64,000 nt of DNA, from positions 124,001 to 188,000 of the forward strand of contig NZ_JASBRH010000006.1 of assembly GCF_029961155.1 (NCBI RefSeq). Direction: 5' to 3'. Under the pieces are notes generated by a model. That model was not told the DNA's origin. It worked only from the letters and a program-made list of their open reading frames with translations, and searched no databases. A program made the translations under genes and the position numbers. The DNA is from Pontibacterium granulatum. Lineage in GTDB: Bacteria; Pseudomonadota; Gammaproteobacteria; Pseudomonadales; Balneatricaceae. The first letter of the stretch is position 1; the number at the start of each line of letters is the position of its first letter. Shown piece after piece: positions 35,391-44,255 of this stretch.

Positions 35391-36413
35391 ATGGCTCGAC
35401 AGGGATTTGAGATCGCGGGGCAGGTCGTTGCAGCGGGAAGTCGTGCCATGATTGGGCTACAGATGCCAAGGCTAAACACGCACACTGAGATGGATATGCC
35501 GGTGCACGTCATTCACGGGCGTAGGGACGGACCTGTTATCTTCCTGACCGCTGCAGTTCATGGTGATGAACTGAATGGTGTCGAGATCATTCGGCGTACC
35601 TTGGCACGCAAGGAGCTGAGCCGATTGGCCGGCACCCTGCTGGCGATTCCGGTGGTAAATTCCTATGGCCTTATCCAACACAGCAGATATCTACCGGACC
35701 GCCGGGATTTGAACCGGTCCTTTCCAGGATCGCAAAAAGGCTCATTGGCAGCTCGGTTGGCGAATTTGCTGATTGAAGAGGTTGTCAGTAAGTGTTCCCA
35801 TGGTATCGACCTGCATACCGGGGCGATACATCGCAGCAATTTACCGCAGGTCCGGGCTGACCTGAATGATCCCGAAACATTAAGCCTTGCGCGCAGTTTC
35901 GGTGTGCCGGTGTTGCTCAACTCATCATTACGTGACGGCTCATTACGGTGTACCTGTAAAGACTTCAATATTCCGGTTCTGCTGTATGAGGCCGGTGAAG
36001 CGCTGCGCTACGATGAAGTGTCGATTAAAGCCGGCGTGATGGGTGTGCTTAACGTACTGCGTGCGCTGAAGATGTTGCCCTCCCGGCGGAAAGCGCGTCG
36101 GTTTGAGCCATTTATCGCTCGAAAAAGTGTGTGGGTACGTGCGCCGGAAAGTGGCATGGTGAGGGCTGTCAGTCGTCTTGGCAACCATGTAGCAAAGGGG
36201 GAGTTGTTGGCCTACATTGACGACCCCTACGGCGGTGAGCCGCACAAGATGGTGGCCAGTCAGGCGGGCATCATTATCGGTCGGCTGGAGCTACCCCTGG
36301 TTTATGAGGGCGATGCGGTTTTCCACATTGCCTGCTTTCATGATGATGTGGAGAACGTGTCGGAAGAGGTGGAAATCTTCCAGGAGCATTTTACTGACAA
36401 CGGTTTGCGTTAA
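35391..36413 (+). CDS. Aspartoacylase/succinylglutamate desuccinylase family
   Basis: The 340-residue zinc carboxypeptidase-like enzyme has the zinc motif HGDELNGVE (His and Glu, about residue 60) and third ligand His in GIDLHTGA (about 143). A catalytic Glu is likely in LLYEAGE. A C-terminal lipoyl-like beta segment (WVRAPESGMVRAV...KGELLAYIDDP) follows. It is 6 bp from rimK and probably co-transcribed, an arrangement common in gammaproteobacteria. Removal of acyl or glutamyl groups is plausible, but the substrate is not known; it is not in an arginine-succinyltransferase operon. Confidence 0.82.
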   Translation: MARQGFEIAGQVVAAGSRAMIGLQMPRLNTHTEMDMPVHVIHGRRDGPVIFLTAAVHGDELNGVEIIRRTLARKELSRLAGTLLAIPVVNSYGLIQHSRYLPDRRDLNRSFPGSQKGSLAARLANLLIEEVVSKCSHGIDLHTGAIHRSNLPQVRADLNDPETLSLARSFGVPVLLNSSLRDGSLRCTCKDFNIPVLLYEAGEALRYDEVSIKAGVMGVLNVLRALKMLPSRRKARRFEPFIARKSVWVRAPESGMVRAVSRLGNHVAKGELLAYIDDPYGGEPHKMVASQAGIIIGRLELPLVYEGDAVFHIACFHDDVENVSEEVEIFQEHFTDNGLR

Positions 36414-36484
36414 AGTGCCAGACTGCGTGTCGTGTGCATAACAAATATCACACGGAGCATCAGAGATGGGCTTGGTGCCGGGCG

Positions 36485-37411
36485 TCAGTGCTCGGCACTT
36501 GCATGAAATCGCTGAATGATCTGCTGAAACAGTTCGGTCTGTTTGTTCTGCTGAGCCCGCTTTTTTACGATGGCCGCCGTGCCCAGGTTGTAACAGCGGT
36601 CGTCACCTCCCACCTGTTTTAACTGCCCTTTTTCCACATACGTCTGGGCGTAAGCTTCCGGCAGGAAGGCAATGAACTTACCGGACAGGATCATCGCCAG
36701 CCGGGTTTCATAGAAGTAGGCCGTACCCTGCAAACTCATGCTGGAAAGTTGCTCGTTCGCTTCATTGTTTGGCTTCAGCCCCGGCTGGATGGCAGTGTAC
36801 TGGTTGACCACCTCATCGGTGATATCTTCCGCGTCCAGTTCGAACAACGGGTTGGTCTGGCCGCAATAAAGGCGACACACATCGCTGTACAGGTGGAAGT
36901 ACTCAAGTCCTGGCAACTGGCGGTGGTATGGCGCCAGCCCCACATCAATCTCATCGTTCAGCAGCATCCGCTCGATCTCCGCCATGGAGGACACTTCGCT
37001 CTGTAGCGTGATCTCGGGAGCGCGGGTAAAAAATTCGCTCAGCATCTCGGGGAATTTGGCGCGAGGATCGAGACTGGTGCTGTCGGAAACCAGAATCCGC
37101 AGGTTGCCTGCCGGGTTCTGGCTCATCTCGTTCACCGCGTCACGAAACTCATCCAGCGAGTCCAGAATTTTGTTGGTCATCTCATAGATCTTGGCGCCCT
37201 CGCGTGTCAGGGCAAAGCCCGCACGACCGCGGCGGCACAAGGTCAAATTGAGCCGGGATTCCAGATTTGAGATATGGATACTGATCGTTGAACGACTGAT
37301 ATTCAGTTCCGTTTCCGCAGCGGAGAACCCTCCATTGTCCACAACGGATTTAAAAATCCGCAGCTGCTTTATCTCGAAATCGCCAACCTGTCCTAACGAG
37401 TAATTCTTCAA
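36485..37411 (-). CDS. LysR-family regulator of the dehydrogenase/transaminase genes
   Basis: The 308-residue protein has a winged helix-turn-helix (about 13-72, FSAAETELNISRSTISIHISNLESRL) and a LysR effector domain. It starts with TTG at 37411 because no ATG or GTG lies ahead of the helix-turn-helix; that start is the weak point. It is divergent from the semialdehyde dehydrogenase gene at 37567, the classic LysR arrangement, and a dyad in the shared promoter is a binding-site candidate. Confidence 0.85.
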   Translation of the reverse strand: MKNYSLGQVGDFEIKQLRIFKSVVDNGGFSAAETELNISRSTISIHISNLESRLNLTLCRRGRAGFALTREGAKIYEMTNKILDSLDEFRDAVNEMSQNPAGNLRILVSDSTSLDPRAKFPEMLSEFFTRAPEITLQSEVSSMAEIERMLLNDEIDVGLAPYHRQLPGLEYFHLYSDVCRLYCGQTNPLFELDAEDITDEVVNQYTAIQPGLKPNNEANEQLSSMSLQGTAYFYETRLAMILSGKFIAFLPEAYAQTYVEKGQLKQVGGDDRCYNLGTAAIVKKRAQQNKQTELFQQIIQRFHASAEH

Positions 37412-37447
37412 ACTTATGAGTTACTTTCTAAAACTGAACATTAAAAG

Positions 37448-37478
37448 ATCAACATCTGTTACCCACAAAACAGTTGAT
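37448..37478. promoter_or_regulatory. Dyad in LysR/dehydrogenase promoter region
   Basis: ATCAAC-AT-CTGTT (37448-37460) is mirrored by AACAG-TTGAT (37469-37478): ten paired bases with a 2-base insertion in one arm. It lies 88 bp or more upstream of the dehydrogenase start and 36 bp upstream of the LysR start. This position suits an autoregulated LysR site. Confidence 0.45.
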
Positions 37479-37566
37479 ATATTGCGAGCCATTCAAGCCC
37501 TATTTCGTGTATGGACGGCCACAGATATTGGTTGATCCAGTGTAAAAAAGTTAGGAGGTAACAACA

Positions 37567-39015
37567 ATGAGTTTTGCTGAGTTCGTAAAAGAATCCGCCT
37601 ATATCAACGGTGAGTGGGTGACGGCGGCCTCTCAGGAAACCATGGAGGTTATCAACCCGGCCGATGGTTCCTTCCTGGCAGCTGTGCCAGATCTGGGCGT
37701 GGAAGATGCCACCCGTGCTATCGAAGCCGCTGAAGTTGCTTTCAAGAGCTGGAAAAAAACCACCGCCAAAGAGCGTGCGGTGATCCTGCGTCGCTGGTTT
37801 GAACTGATCACCGAAAATGCCGATGCGCTGGCGGAGCTGCTGACCAAGGAGCAGGGTAAACCGCTGCGTGAAGCCAAAGGTGAAGTGCTGTCCTGCGCTT
37901 CTTTCTTTGAGTGGTACGGCGAAGAAGCCAAGCGCACTTACGGTGAAACGATCCCGTCCAACATGGGCAGCACACGCCTGCTGACCGTGAAGCAGCCGAT
38001 CGGTGTTGTGGCGGCGATTACACCGTGGAACTTCCCGATCTCCATGATTGCACGTAAAGCCGCACCTGCCATTGCTGCGGGTTGTACCATCGTGATCAAA
38101 CCGGCGGAAGATACCCCGCTGTGTGCTCTGGCGCTGGCTGCGCTGGCCGAGCAGGCGGGCGTTCCAGCGGGTGTGATCAACGTGATTACCACCAAGCGTC
38201 CGATTGAAGTGGGCCGTGAACTGTGCACCAACCCAATCGTGCGTAAGGTCTCCTTCACGGGTTCTACCCCTGTGGGCAAGATCATTCTGGGCATGTCAGC
38301 ACAGACCGTGAAGAAAGCGTCGATGGAGCTGGGTGGTAACGCACCGTTCATCGTATTTGACGATGCGGATCTGGATGCAGCGGTTGCGGGTGCAATTGCA
38401 TCCAAGTACCGCAACGCAGGTCAGACGTGCATCTGCACCAACCGTATCTACGTGCAGGCGGGTATCTACGATGAGTTTGTCGCGCGCTACCAGGCGGTGG
38501 TTGAAGGCATGACCATCGGTTCCGGTATGGACGCAGACACCGACATCGGTCCGCTGATCAACGCTGCGGCAGTGAACAAGACTGACGGTCTTGTAAAACG
38601 TGCCCTGGAAGAGGGGGCTGAGTTGAAAGTGGGCGGTGACCGTCACCCGGCGGGTGATCGTTTCTACCAGCCGACCGTGCTGACCAACATCACTGAAGAT
38701 ATGGAAATCGCACAGGCCGAACTGTTCAGCCCGATCTCCACCGTCTTCAAGTTCGCAGAAGAGTCGGAAGTAGTTGAACGTGCCAACAACACCCCATACG
38801 GCCTGGCTGCATACGTTTACACCCGTGACGTAGGTCGCGTATGGCGCGTATCCGAAGATCTGGAATACGGCATGGTAGGTGTGAACGAAGGCATGATCTC
38901 CAACGAGCTGGCACCGTTTGGCGGTGTGAAGGAATCCGGCGTTGGTCGTGAAGGTTCCAAGCACGGTATGGACGACTACATGGAACTGAAATACATCTGT
39001 ATGGGCGGTATCTGA
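37567..39015 (+). CDS. gabD: Succinate/glutarate semialdehyde dehydrogenase
   Basis: This 482-residue NAD(P)-dependent aldehyde dehydrogenase has the catalytic pair Glu254 (MELGGNAP) and Cys288 (GQTCIC). The cofactor region PWNFPISMIARKAAPAIAAGCT and KPAEDTPL match the GabD/DavD group. It oxidises succinate semialdehyde (from GABA) or glutarate semialdehyde (from 5-aminovalerate). The presence of csiD/glaH in the same island favours the C5 substrate (DavD role). AGGAGG just before the ATG is an excellent ribosome-binding site. The transaminase gene follows. Confidence 0.88.
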   Translation: MSFAEFVKESAYINGEWVTAASQETMEVINPADGSFLAAVPDLGVEDATRAIEAAEVAFKSWKKTTAKERAVILRRWFELITENADALAELLTKEQGKPLREAKGEVLSCASFFEWYGEEAKRTYGETIPSNMGSTRLLTVKQPIGVVAAITPWNFPISMIARKAAPAIAAGCTIVIKPAEDTPLCALALAALAEQAGVPAGVINVITTKRPIEVGRELCTNPIVRKVSFTGSTPVGKIILGMSAQTVKKASMELGGNAPFIVFDDADLDAAVAGAIASKYRNAGQTCICTNRIYVQAGIYDEFVARYQAVVEGMTIGSGMDADTDIGPLINAAAVNKTDGLVKRALEEGAELKVGGDRHPAGDRFYQPTVLTNITEDMEIAQAELFSPISTVFKFAEESEVVERANNTPYGLAAYVYTRDVGRVWRVSEDLEYGMVGVNEGMISNELAPFGGVKESGVGREGSKHGMDDYMELKYICMGGI

Positions 39016-39068
39016 TCACCAGAGTGCCCCGCTGACGGGGTTCTGGCGGCATACGCCTGTAATGTTTG

Positions 39069-39114
39069 GCGGGACTAAAAGTTTATTTCGAAACCCAACT
39101 ATTTTTAGTCCCGC
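39069..39114 (+). promoter_or_regulatory. Long inverted repeat between dehydrogenase and transaminase genes
   Basis: GCGGGACTAAAA (39069-39080) and TTTTAGTCCCGC (39103-39114) form a perfect 12-bp stem with a 22-nt loop, inside which GTTT/AAAC can also pair. There is no T-run after it. It may be an RNA processing or attenuation signal that sets the ratio of the two enzymes. Confidence 0.55.
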
Positions 39115-39142
39115 TCCCGGCCTATATCTTGGTCCACATAGT

Positions 39143-39168
39143 CCATCTCTATTGGCCCATCTCTATTG
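39143..39168 (+). repeat. Tandem direct repeat in transaminase leader
   Basis: CCATCTCTATTG occurs at 39143-39154 and again at 39157-39168, a 14-bp period, ending 15 nt before the transaminase start. No Shine-Dalgarno is visible there, so translation may depend on this leader or on an upstream ATG at 39172. Confidence 0.5.
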
Positions 39169-39183
39169 TTAATGGTTACATCA

Positions 39184-40500
39184 ATGAAAAACTATAAAAG
39201 TATGGACGCGTTTTGGATGCCGTTTACGCCAAACCGTGCCTTTAAAGCCAACCCACGTATCATCAGCCGTACAGAGGGAATGTACTGTTACACCGACAAG
39301 GGCGAGCAGATTCTGGATGCTACCGCCGGCCTGTGGTGTGTAAACGCCGGTCACGGTCGCAAGCAGATCTCTGAAGCGATCGGTAACCAGGCGGCAGAGC
39401 TGGATTACACCTCTCCATTTAACTTTGGTCACGACATCGGCTTCGAATTCGCCGAGCGTCTGATTCAGCACACCCCTGATCCGCTGAACAAAGTATTCTT
39501 CGCCAACTCCGGTTCTGAAGCCGTTGAGAGTGCGCTGAAAATTGCACTGGCGTACCAAAGCGCACGCGGTAAGTCTGGCAAGTTCAAGCTGATCGGTCGC
39601 GAAATGGCTTACCACGGTGTGAACTTCGGTGGTATCTCCGTGGGTGGCCTGACGCCAAACCGTAAAGGTTTTGGTCCACTGCTGCAGGTGGATCACCTGC
39701 CACACACACTGGACCTGGAAAACAACGCATTCAGCAAAGGCCTGACCGACCACGGCATCGAGCGTGCTGATGCGCTGGAAGAGCTGATCAAGTTCCACGA
39801 TGCATCCAGCATTGCCGCAGTGATCGTAGAGCCGATCAGTGGTGCAGGTGGTGTGATCATCCCGCCGAAAGGTTACCTGCAGCGTCTGCGTGAGATCTGT
39901 ACAGAACACGACATCCTGCTGATTTTCGACGAAGTTATCACCGGCTGGGGTCGCCTGGGATCCGCGTTTGCAGCGGTTGAATTCGATGTAGTGCCGGACA
40001 TGATCGTATCCGCAAAAGGTATCACCAACGGTATCGTGCCGCTGGGTGCGGTGTTCGTTGCCGATCATATCCACGACACTATCTTTGAAGCGACGCCGGC
40101 GGGTGGCATCGAGCTGTACCACGGTTACACCTACTCCGCGAGTCCGGTTGCCTGTGCGGCAGGTCTGGCAACCCTGGATATCTACGAAGAGGAAGGTCTG
40201 CTGACCCGTGCGTCCGGTGAGATCGGTAAGTACTGGGAGGAAGCCCTGCACTCCCTGAGTGATATCGAGCAGGTTGTCGACGTGCGTAACTACGGCCTGA
40301 TCGGTGCTGTGCAGTTCGCTCAGCCGGAAGGCTCCAGCGCGCCTGTGGGCGGTGCTTTGCAGGCGAAATGTTACGAACATGGCGTGATGATTCGCGCTAT
40401 GGGCAACATCATCGCATTCTCTCCTCCGCTGACTATTCAGCCTGAAGAGATCGATCAGCTGGTTGCGGCTATCCGTAAATCCGCAGCTGAGCTGTTCTGA
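39184..40500 (+). CDS. Omega-amino acid:pyruvate aminotransferase
   Basis: The enzyme has 438 residues and is a class III PLP-dependent transaminase. The N-terminal MDAFWMPFTPNRAFKANPR is the hallmark of beta-alanine/omega-amino acid:pyruvate transaminases, as opposed to the 2-oxoglutarate-dependent GabT/DavT. The PLP lysine is Lys278 (SAKGITNG); IFDEVITGWGR holds the PLP-ring Asp. Likely substrates here are 5-aminovalerate, GABA or beta-alanine, giving a semialdehyde for the dehydrogenase encoded upstream. The start at 39184 lacks a Shine-Dalgarno; 39172 (four residues longer) is possible. Confidence 0.88.
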   Translation: MKNYKSMDAFWMPFTPNRAFKANPRIISRTEGMYCYTDKGEQILDATAGLWCVNAGHGRKQISEAIGNQAAELDYTSPFNFGHDIGFEFAERLIQHTPDPLNKVFFANSGSEAVESALKIALAYQSARGKSGKFKLIGREMAYHGVNFGGISVGGLTPNRKGFGPLLQVDHLPHTLDLENNAFSKGLTDHGIERADALEELIKFHDASSIAAVIVEPISGAGGVIIPPKGYLQRLREICTEHDILLIFDEVITGWGRLGSAFAAVEFDVVPDMIVSAKGITNGIVPLGAVFVADHIHDTIFEATPAGGIELYHGYTYSASPVACAAGLATLDIYEEEGLLTRASGEIGKYWEEALHSLSDIEQVVDVRNYGLIGAVQFAQPEGSSAPVGGALQAKCYEHGVMIRAMGNIIAFSPPLTIQPEEIDQLVAAIRKSAAELF

Positions 40501-40654
40501 GGAACCTTCTGACTCATAGCAGGTTTCTGAGGTAGCTCCGGAACGGGACGTTAAGCGCGAGCCGCTGGGACGGTTGGCCCGCTTGCTTTCGTCCTTGGAT
40601 CTTACCTTCCCCTGGGCATGGCGTTGATTGCCGTTATGCTCTACCGTGATTTGG

Positions 40655-40688
40655 CCCGCTGACATCCATCTGTCAGCGGGTCTTTTTT
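40655..40688 (+). terminator. Terminator of dehydrogenase/transaminase unit
   Basis: CCCGCTGACA-TCCATC-TGTCAGCGGG is a perfect 10-bp stem followed by TCTTTTTTT. It lies 155 nt past the transaminase stop. The long 3' untranslated part between them has no gene that I can see; a 3'-UTR small RNA ending at this terminator is possible. Confidence 0.88.
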
Positions 40689-40735
40689 TGCTTCTTTTTT
40701 ACTTCCTTTTGTTGTCATTCGCCTACGCGCTAGTT

Positions 40736-40819
40736 GTAGGTTGGCCTTCGCAACGCGAAGCCCAACAATTGCGGGGCAAGTTTGAGCCTACTTGTTGGGC
40801 ATCGCTCCGCGATGACCAA
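40736..40819. repeat. REP-like paired intergenic palindromes
   Basis: TTGG-C-CTTCGC-AAC-GCGAAG-C-CCAA (40741-40764) and TTGG-G-CATCGC-TCC-GCGATG-A-CCAA (40795-40819) are two related hairpins of the same build. GTAGG (40736-40740) and CCTAC (40787-40791) flank the first. This resembles common gammaproteobacterial REP/BIME-type repeats. No RAYT transposase gene lies in the window. Confidence 0.6.
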
Positions 40820-41221
40820 TCTGCGCTTTTTATTTCTCGCTTGCGGGTGTACCACCGTGAATTACCACTTTCCTGATTCCGAATGGCGGCCTGATACAAC
40901 AGGTTAGCGCCCGTTAACCTACGACTTAGGTTGTATGGCAGGCGGTACCTATTTGGACTGTTTTACCCCCGTTTTTTGACACGCGTAGAACGATTAACAA
41001 AATTCACTTAGTGAAATCACGTATAATCGTCTAAAAAATTCTTTATAAATAATGGGTTATATAAAGTTTGATATGCTCTAACCTTTAGATGGGGACAGTC
41101 TGATGTAACAGCGCGATGCCGTTTGATACCTTCAATTTGCTTGCTGCTAGTGCCAGCGCCAGCTCCCAAGTGGCGCCAATGCACAGCTAAAAACAACAAT
41201 GAAAATAAAAGAGACGGAATT
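40820..41221 (+). promoter_or_regulatory. Promoter region of TRAP transporter operon
   Basis: No gene in this 400 bp. TATAAT at 41022-41027 is a consensus -10, and TTCACT-T-AGTGAA (41003-41015) is a perfect 13-bp palindrome sitting just upstream of it, where a bound repressor would block RNA polymerase. A second AT-rich stretch (TATAAA near 41043) follows. The leader to the binding-protein start is then about 190 nt. Confidence 0.5.
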
Positions 41222-42244
41222 ATGCGTAAGGTTCTTAGCACAATTAAAAAACACGTCATTACCAGTTCTTTGGCGGTTTCTCTGGGTTTGGGCGCAGTTG
41301 CAGCTTCTACCGCTCAGGCAGCAGAGCACAACTGGCGTTTCGCTAACCTGTATTCCCGCGGCACAGCTTTCGGCGAAGTGTACGGCAACATGGCTAAAAA
41401 CATCGAGGAGATGTCCGGCGGCCGCATCAAAGTAAAAATGATGTACGCGGGTGAAGGTGTAGATACCAAAGGTATCCTGGGTGCGGTTAAAAACGGCCTG
41501 ATCACCATGGGCGCAACCTTCCAGCCAATGAACGCAGGCGAACTGCCAGCAGGCATCGTTGAAGTTGGTCTGCCAGGTGGCACAGCCGATGTGGGTGAAC
41601 TCAGTGTACTGTTCCACGAAAAAGGCTGGAACGAAGTGCTGGCTAAAGCATACGGCGAGCAGGGCCTGGTATACCTGGATCCATACATCCAGCCACCTGT
41701 TTACCTGCTGACCAAGAAAGAGATCAAATCTGTTGAAGACTTCAAAGGTCTGAAGCTGCGTGCACCAGGCGCTTACGGCAAGTTCGTACGTAACCTGGGC
41801 GCTTCTCCAGTTTCCCTGACCTGGAGCGAAATCTACACCGGTCTGGCGACTGGCGTAATCGACGGTTCTATCGGTTCTAACCTGATCGACCACCGTGATG
41901 GTAACCACGTAGAAGTCGCTAAATACATGTACCGTCTGCCTCTGGCAGGTGCACAGGTACTGCCAGTATTCGTTAACCAGAAAGCATGGAACAAGTTGCC
42001 TGACGATCTGAAAGCGATCGTACGTGCTGCGACTGCTGTTCACGCTCGCGAGCAGATGACTAAGTCCCGTCTGTGGGAATCCGAAGCGATTGCTGATATG
42101 GAAGCGAAAGGCATGAAGTGGAGCCCAGAGCCAAGCGCAGCTGATAAAGCCGCATGGGCGAAAGCAGGTGAGTCCCTGTGGGAAGAATACTCCACTCAGG
42201 ATAAGCACAGCAAAGCGCTGATCGAAATTCTGAGCCAGAAGTAA
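41222..42244 (+). CDS. TRAP transporter periplasmic binding protein (DctP)
   Basis: This 340-residue protein has a signal peptide (about 1-34, AVAASTAQAAEHNW) and a DctP-family domain with EDFKGLKLRAPGAYGKFVRNLGASPVSLTWSEIYTGL around residues 170-205. This includes the conserved Arg that usually binds a carboxylate. With the adjacent catabolic genes, 5-aminovalerate, glutarate or a related omega-amino acid is a reasonable ligand, but this is inference. Start 41222 is chosen for the signal peptide directly after it; an ATG-type start at 41123 would destroy it. Confidence 0.87.
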   Translation: MRKVLSTIKKHVITSSLAVSLGLGAVAASTAQAAEHNWRFANLYSRGTAFGEVYGNMAKNIEEMSGGRIKVKMMYAGEGVDTKGILGAVKNGLITMGATFQPMNAGELPAGIVEVGLPGGTADVGELSVLFHEKGWNEVLAKAYGEQGLVYLDPYIQPPVYLLTKKEIKSVEDFKGLKLRAPGAYGKFVRNLGASPVSLTWSEIYTGLATGVIDGSIGSNLIDHRDGNHVEVAKYMYRLPLAGAQVLPVFVNQKAWNKLPDDLKAIVRAATAVHAREQMTKSRLWESEAIADMEAKGMKWSPEPSAADKAAWAKAGESLWEEYSTQDKHSKALIEILSQK

Positions 42245-42271
42245 TCTCCACTCGGTAGACTACTCGCCAAA

Positions 42272-42311
42272 GGAAGCTTCTGGCACGTGGGTCAGAAGCT
42301 TCCTTGTTTTT
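42272..42311 (+). terminator. Attenuator between TRAP binding-protein and membrane genes
   Basis: GGAAGCTTCTG (42272-42282) and CAGAAGCTTCC (42293-42303) form a perfect 11-bp stem followed by TTGTTTTT. Partial termination here would give more binding protein than membrane subunits. Confidence 0.8.
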
Positions 42312-42387
42312 AACACCCAATATTATACTGAGGCCCGCACGGTAAGAGATTCCCTTCGCTTTCCTTCCACCTCAAGGCTGTATAATC

Positions 42388-42936
42388 ATGTTCACATCTA
42401 TTCTCAGAGTGTATTGCTCTGGTATCCAGAACTTCATTGCGTTTGTCGGAAAAGGCATCTCCATCCTGATGCCGATGATTGCACTGGTGATCGCATTCGA
42501 GGTATTCGCTCGTTACTTCCTGAATAAGCCGACCATCTGGGCGTATGACCTGTCGCTGTTCTTCTCCGGATACCTGGCAGCGCTGGGTGGCGCGTACGCA
42601 CAGCAGAAAAAAGCCCATATCAACGTTGATATTCTGTATCTCGCCGTTTCCGCGAACGTTAAGCGTATTTTCCATCTGTTTTCCGGCTCCATCGCCATCT
42701 TTTTTATGGGCGTTGTGATTATTGCCTCGTACCACAAGTTCGGCGAAGCGATGCAATTCAACTACCGCCGTATGAGTGAGTGGGCACCGCCGATGCATCA
42801 TTTCTGGATGATGTTAATCGTTGCTGCATCCATGCTCATCCTGCAGATATCCAACGATATGATCAAAGACATTTACCACTTGGTTACCGGTACCGACCTG
42901 TTGCCGCAAAAAGATGAAGATGTGGAGGGCAACTAA
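42388..42936 (+). CDS. TRAP transporter small membrane subunit (DctQ)
   Basis: The 182-residue protein has four predicted helices. The DctQ-type segment FEVFARYFLNKPTIWAYDLSLFFSGYLAALGGAYAQQKKAHINVD (about 36-80) is clear. It pairs with the DctM subunit, whose ATG overlaps this gene's TAA by one base (TAATG). Confidence 0.88.
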   Translation: MFTSILRVYCSGIQNFIAFVGKGISILMPMIALVIAFEVFARYFLNKPTIWAYDLSLFFSGYLAALGGAYAQQKKAHINVDILYLAVSANVKRIFHLFSGSIAIFFMGVVIIASYHKFGEAMQFNYRRMSEWAPPMHHFWMMLIVAASMLILQISNDMIKDIYHLVTGTDLLPQKDEDVEGN

Positions 42937-44252
42937 TGGAAATTGAAGTGCTTACGGGCATTCTGCTGCTTTGTATCCTGGTTACGTTTGCGCTTGGTAC
43001 CCCGGTAGGTCTGGCTCTGGGTGGTATCGCGATGGCGGTGGGTTACATGACCTGGGGCGAAGGTATCTTCAACATCGTTCCAAGTACATTTGAATCAACC
43101 CTGTTCAGCTTCATCCTGCTGGCGATCCCACTGTATATCTACATGGGGCAATTGCTGACCCGGTCCGGTATCGGTGATGCGATGTTTAACGCCAGCCAGT
43201 TGATGATCGGTAAGGTACGTGGCTCGCTGGCAATCAGCGTAGTCGGCGTGTGTTCCATGATCGGTGCGATGGTGGGCATCATCGGTGCCGGCATCATGAC
43301 CTCCGGCAGTATCGCCCTGAAACCGATGCTGGAGCGTGGTTACGATAAGCGCCTGGCTTTGGGCGTTATTATGGCCGGTGGTGGTCTGGGTATCCTGATT
43401 CCGCCAAGCGTGCCGATGATCATGTTTGCTGCGTCTACCCAGAACTCTGTGGGCAAGATGTTTATCGCCGCGCTGGTACCGGCTGTCGTTACCATCGTAT
43501 TGCTGGTGACCTACATTGTAATCAGCTGCAAGCTGAATCCTCAGAAAGCACCACTGGGTACCGGTGCCGAGGCGAAAATGTCGCCGGAGGAGAAATTTCG
43601 TACTCTGCGTAACGGTCTGATGTCTATACTGCTGATCTTTGCGGTACTGGGCAGCATCATCAGTGGTATTGCTACGCCAACCGAATCCGGCGCGATCGGA
43701 GTGATTGGTGCCATTGTGCTGGCATTCTTCTTTAAGCGTTTCCGCTTTGGCCTGTTCCGCTCAGCCGGTATCGAAACCGCAATGCTGGTGAGTGTGGCGA
43801 TGTGGATCATTCTGGGTGCATCCTTGTTCAGTAACTTCCACCTACTAATGGGTGTGCAGGACATGATTGCGGGTTTCACCGCCGATCTGGGCCTGCCGCC
43901 CCTGGGTGTGGTGATAATGATGCAACTGGTGATGCTGCTGTTGGGCTTCATTATCGACGAGTTCATCATCGTCCTGATGTGCGCGCCGCTGTTCACGCCA
44001 ATCGTGGTGGACCTGGGCTTTGACCCGATCTGGTTCGGTATTCTGATGATTCTGAACATCGAGATTGCGGTACAGACTCCGCCATACGGTTTTGCACTGT
44101 TTTATCTGAAAGGCATCGCGCCGCCGGATGTCACCATGCTTGATATCTATAAATCGGTGACCCCGTTTATTCTGATCAAGTTGCTTGTTCTCGTACTGTG
44201 TTTGTTGTTCCCGGATGCCGTGATGTGGCTGCCGAACAAACTGATGGGTTAA
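42936..44252 (+). CDS. TRAP transporter large membrane subunit (DctM)
   Basis: The 438-residue protein has about twelve helices and is the sodium-coupled channel subunit of a TRAP importer. Typical elements are LFSFILLAIPLYIYMGQLLTRSGIGDAMF, GGGLGILIPPSVPMIMFAASTQNSVG and MLLLGFIIDEFIIVLMCAPLFTPIV. With the periplasmic and small subunits encoded upstream it forms a complete transporter. The Usp gene follows after only 3 bp, so all four are one unit. Confidence 0.9.
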   Translation: MEIEVLTGILLLCILVTFALGTPVGLALGGIAMAVGYMTWGEGIFNIVPSTFESTLFSFILLAIPLYIYMGQLLTRSGIGDAMFNASQLMIGKVRGSLAISVVGVCSMIGAMVGIIGAGIMTSGSIALKPMLERGYDKRLALGVIMAGGGLGILIPPSVPMIMFAASTQNSVGKMFIAALVPAVVTIVLLVTYIVISCKLNPQKAPLGTGAEAKMSPEEKFRTLRNGLMSILLIFAVLGSIISGIATPTESGAIGVIGAIVLAFFFKRFRFGLFRSAGIETAMLVSVAMWIILGASLFSNFHLLMGVQDMIAGFTADLGLPPLGVVIMMQLVMLLLGFIIDEFIIVLMCAPLFTPIVVDLGFDPIWFGILMILNIEIAVQTPPYGFALFYLKGIAPPDVTMLDIYKSVTPFILIKLLVLVLCLLFPDAVMWLPNKLMG

Positions 44253-44255
44253 GAA

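Noticed and set aside
39181..40665. 494-codon minus-strand open frame
   Set aside because: Antisense shadow of the omega-amino acid transaminase gene, which has all PLP motifs.
41147..42208. 353-codon minus-strand open frame
   Set aside because: Antisense of the TRAP binding-protein gene; no signal or domain.
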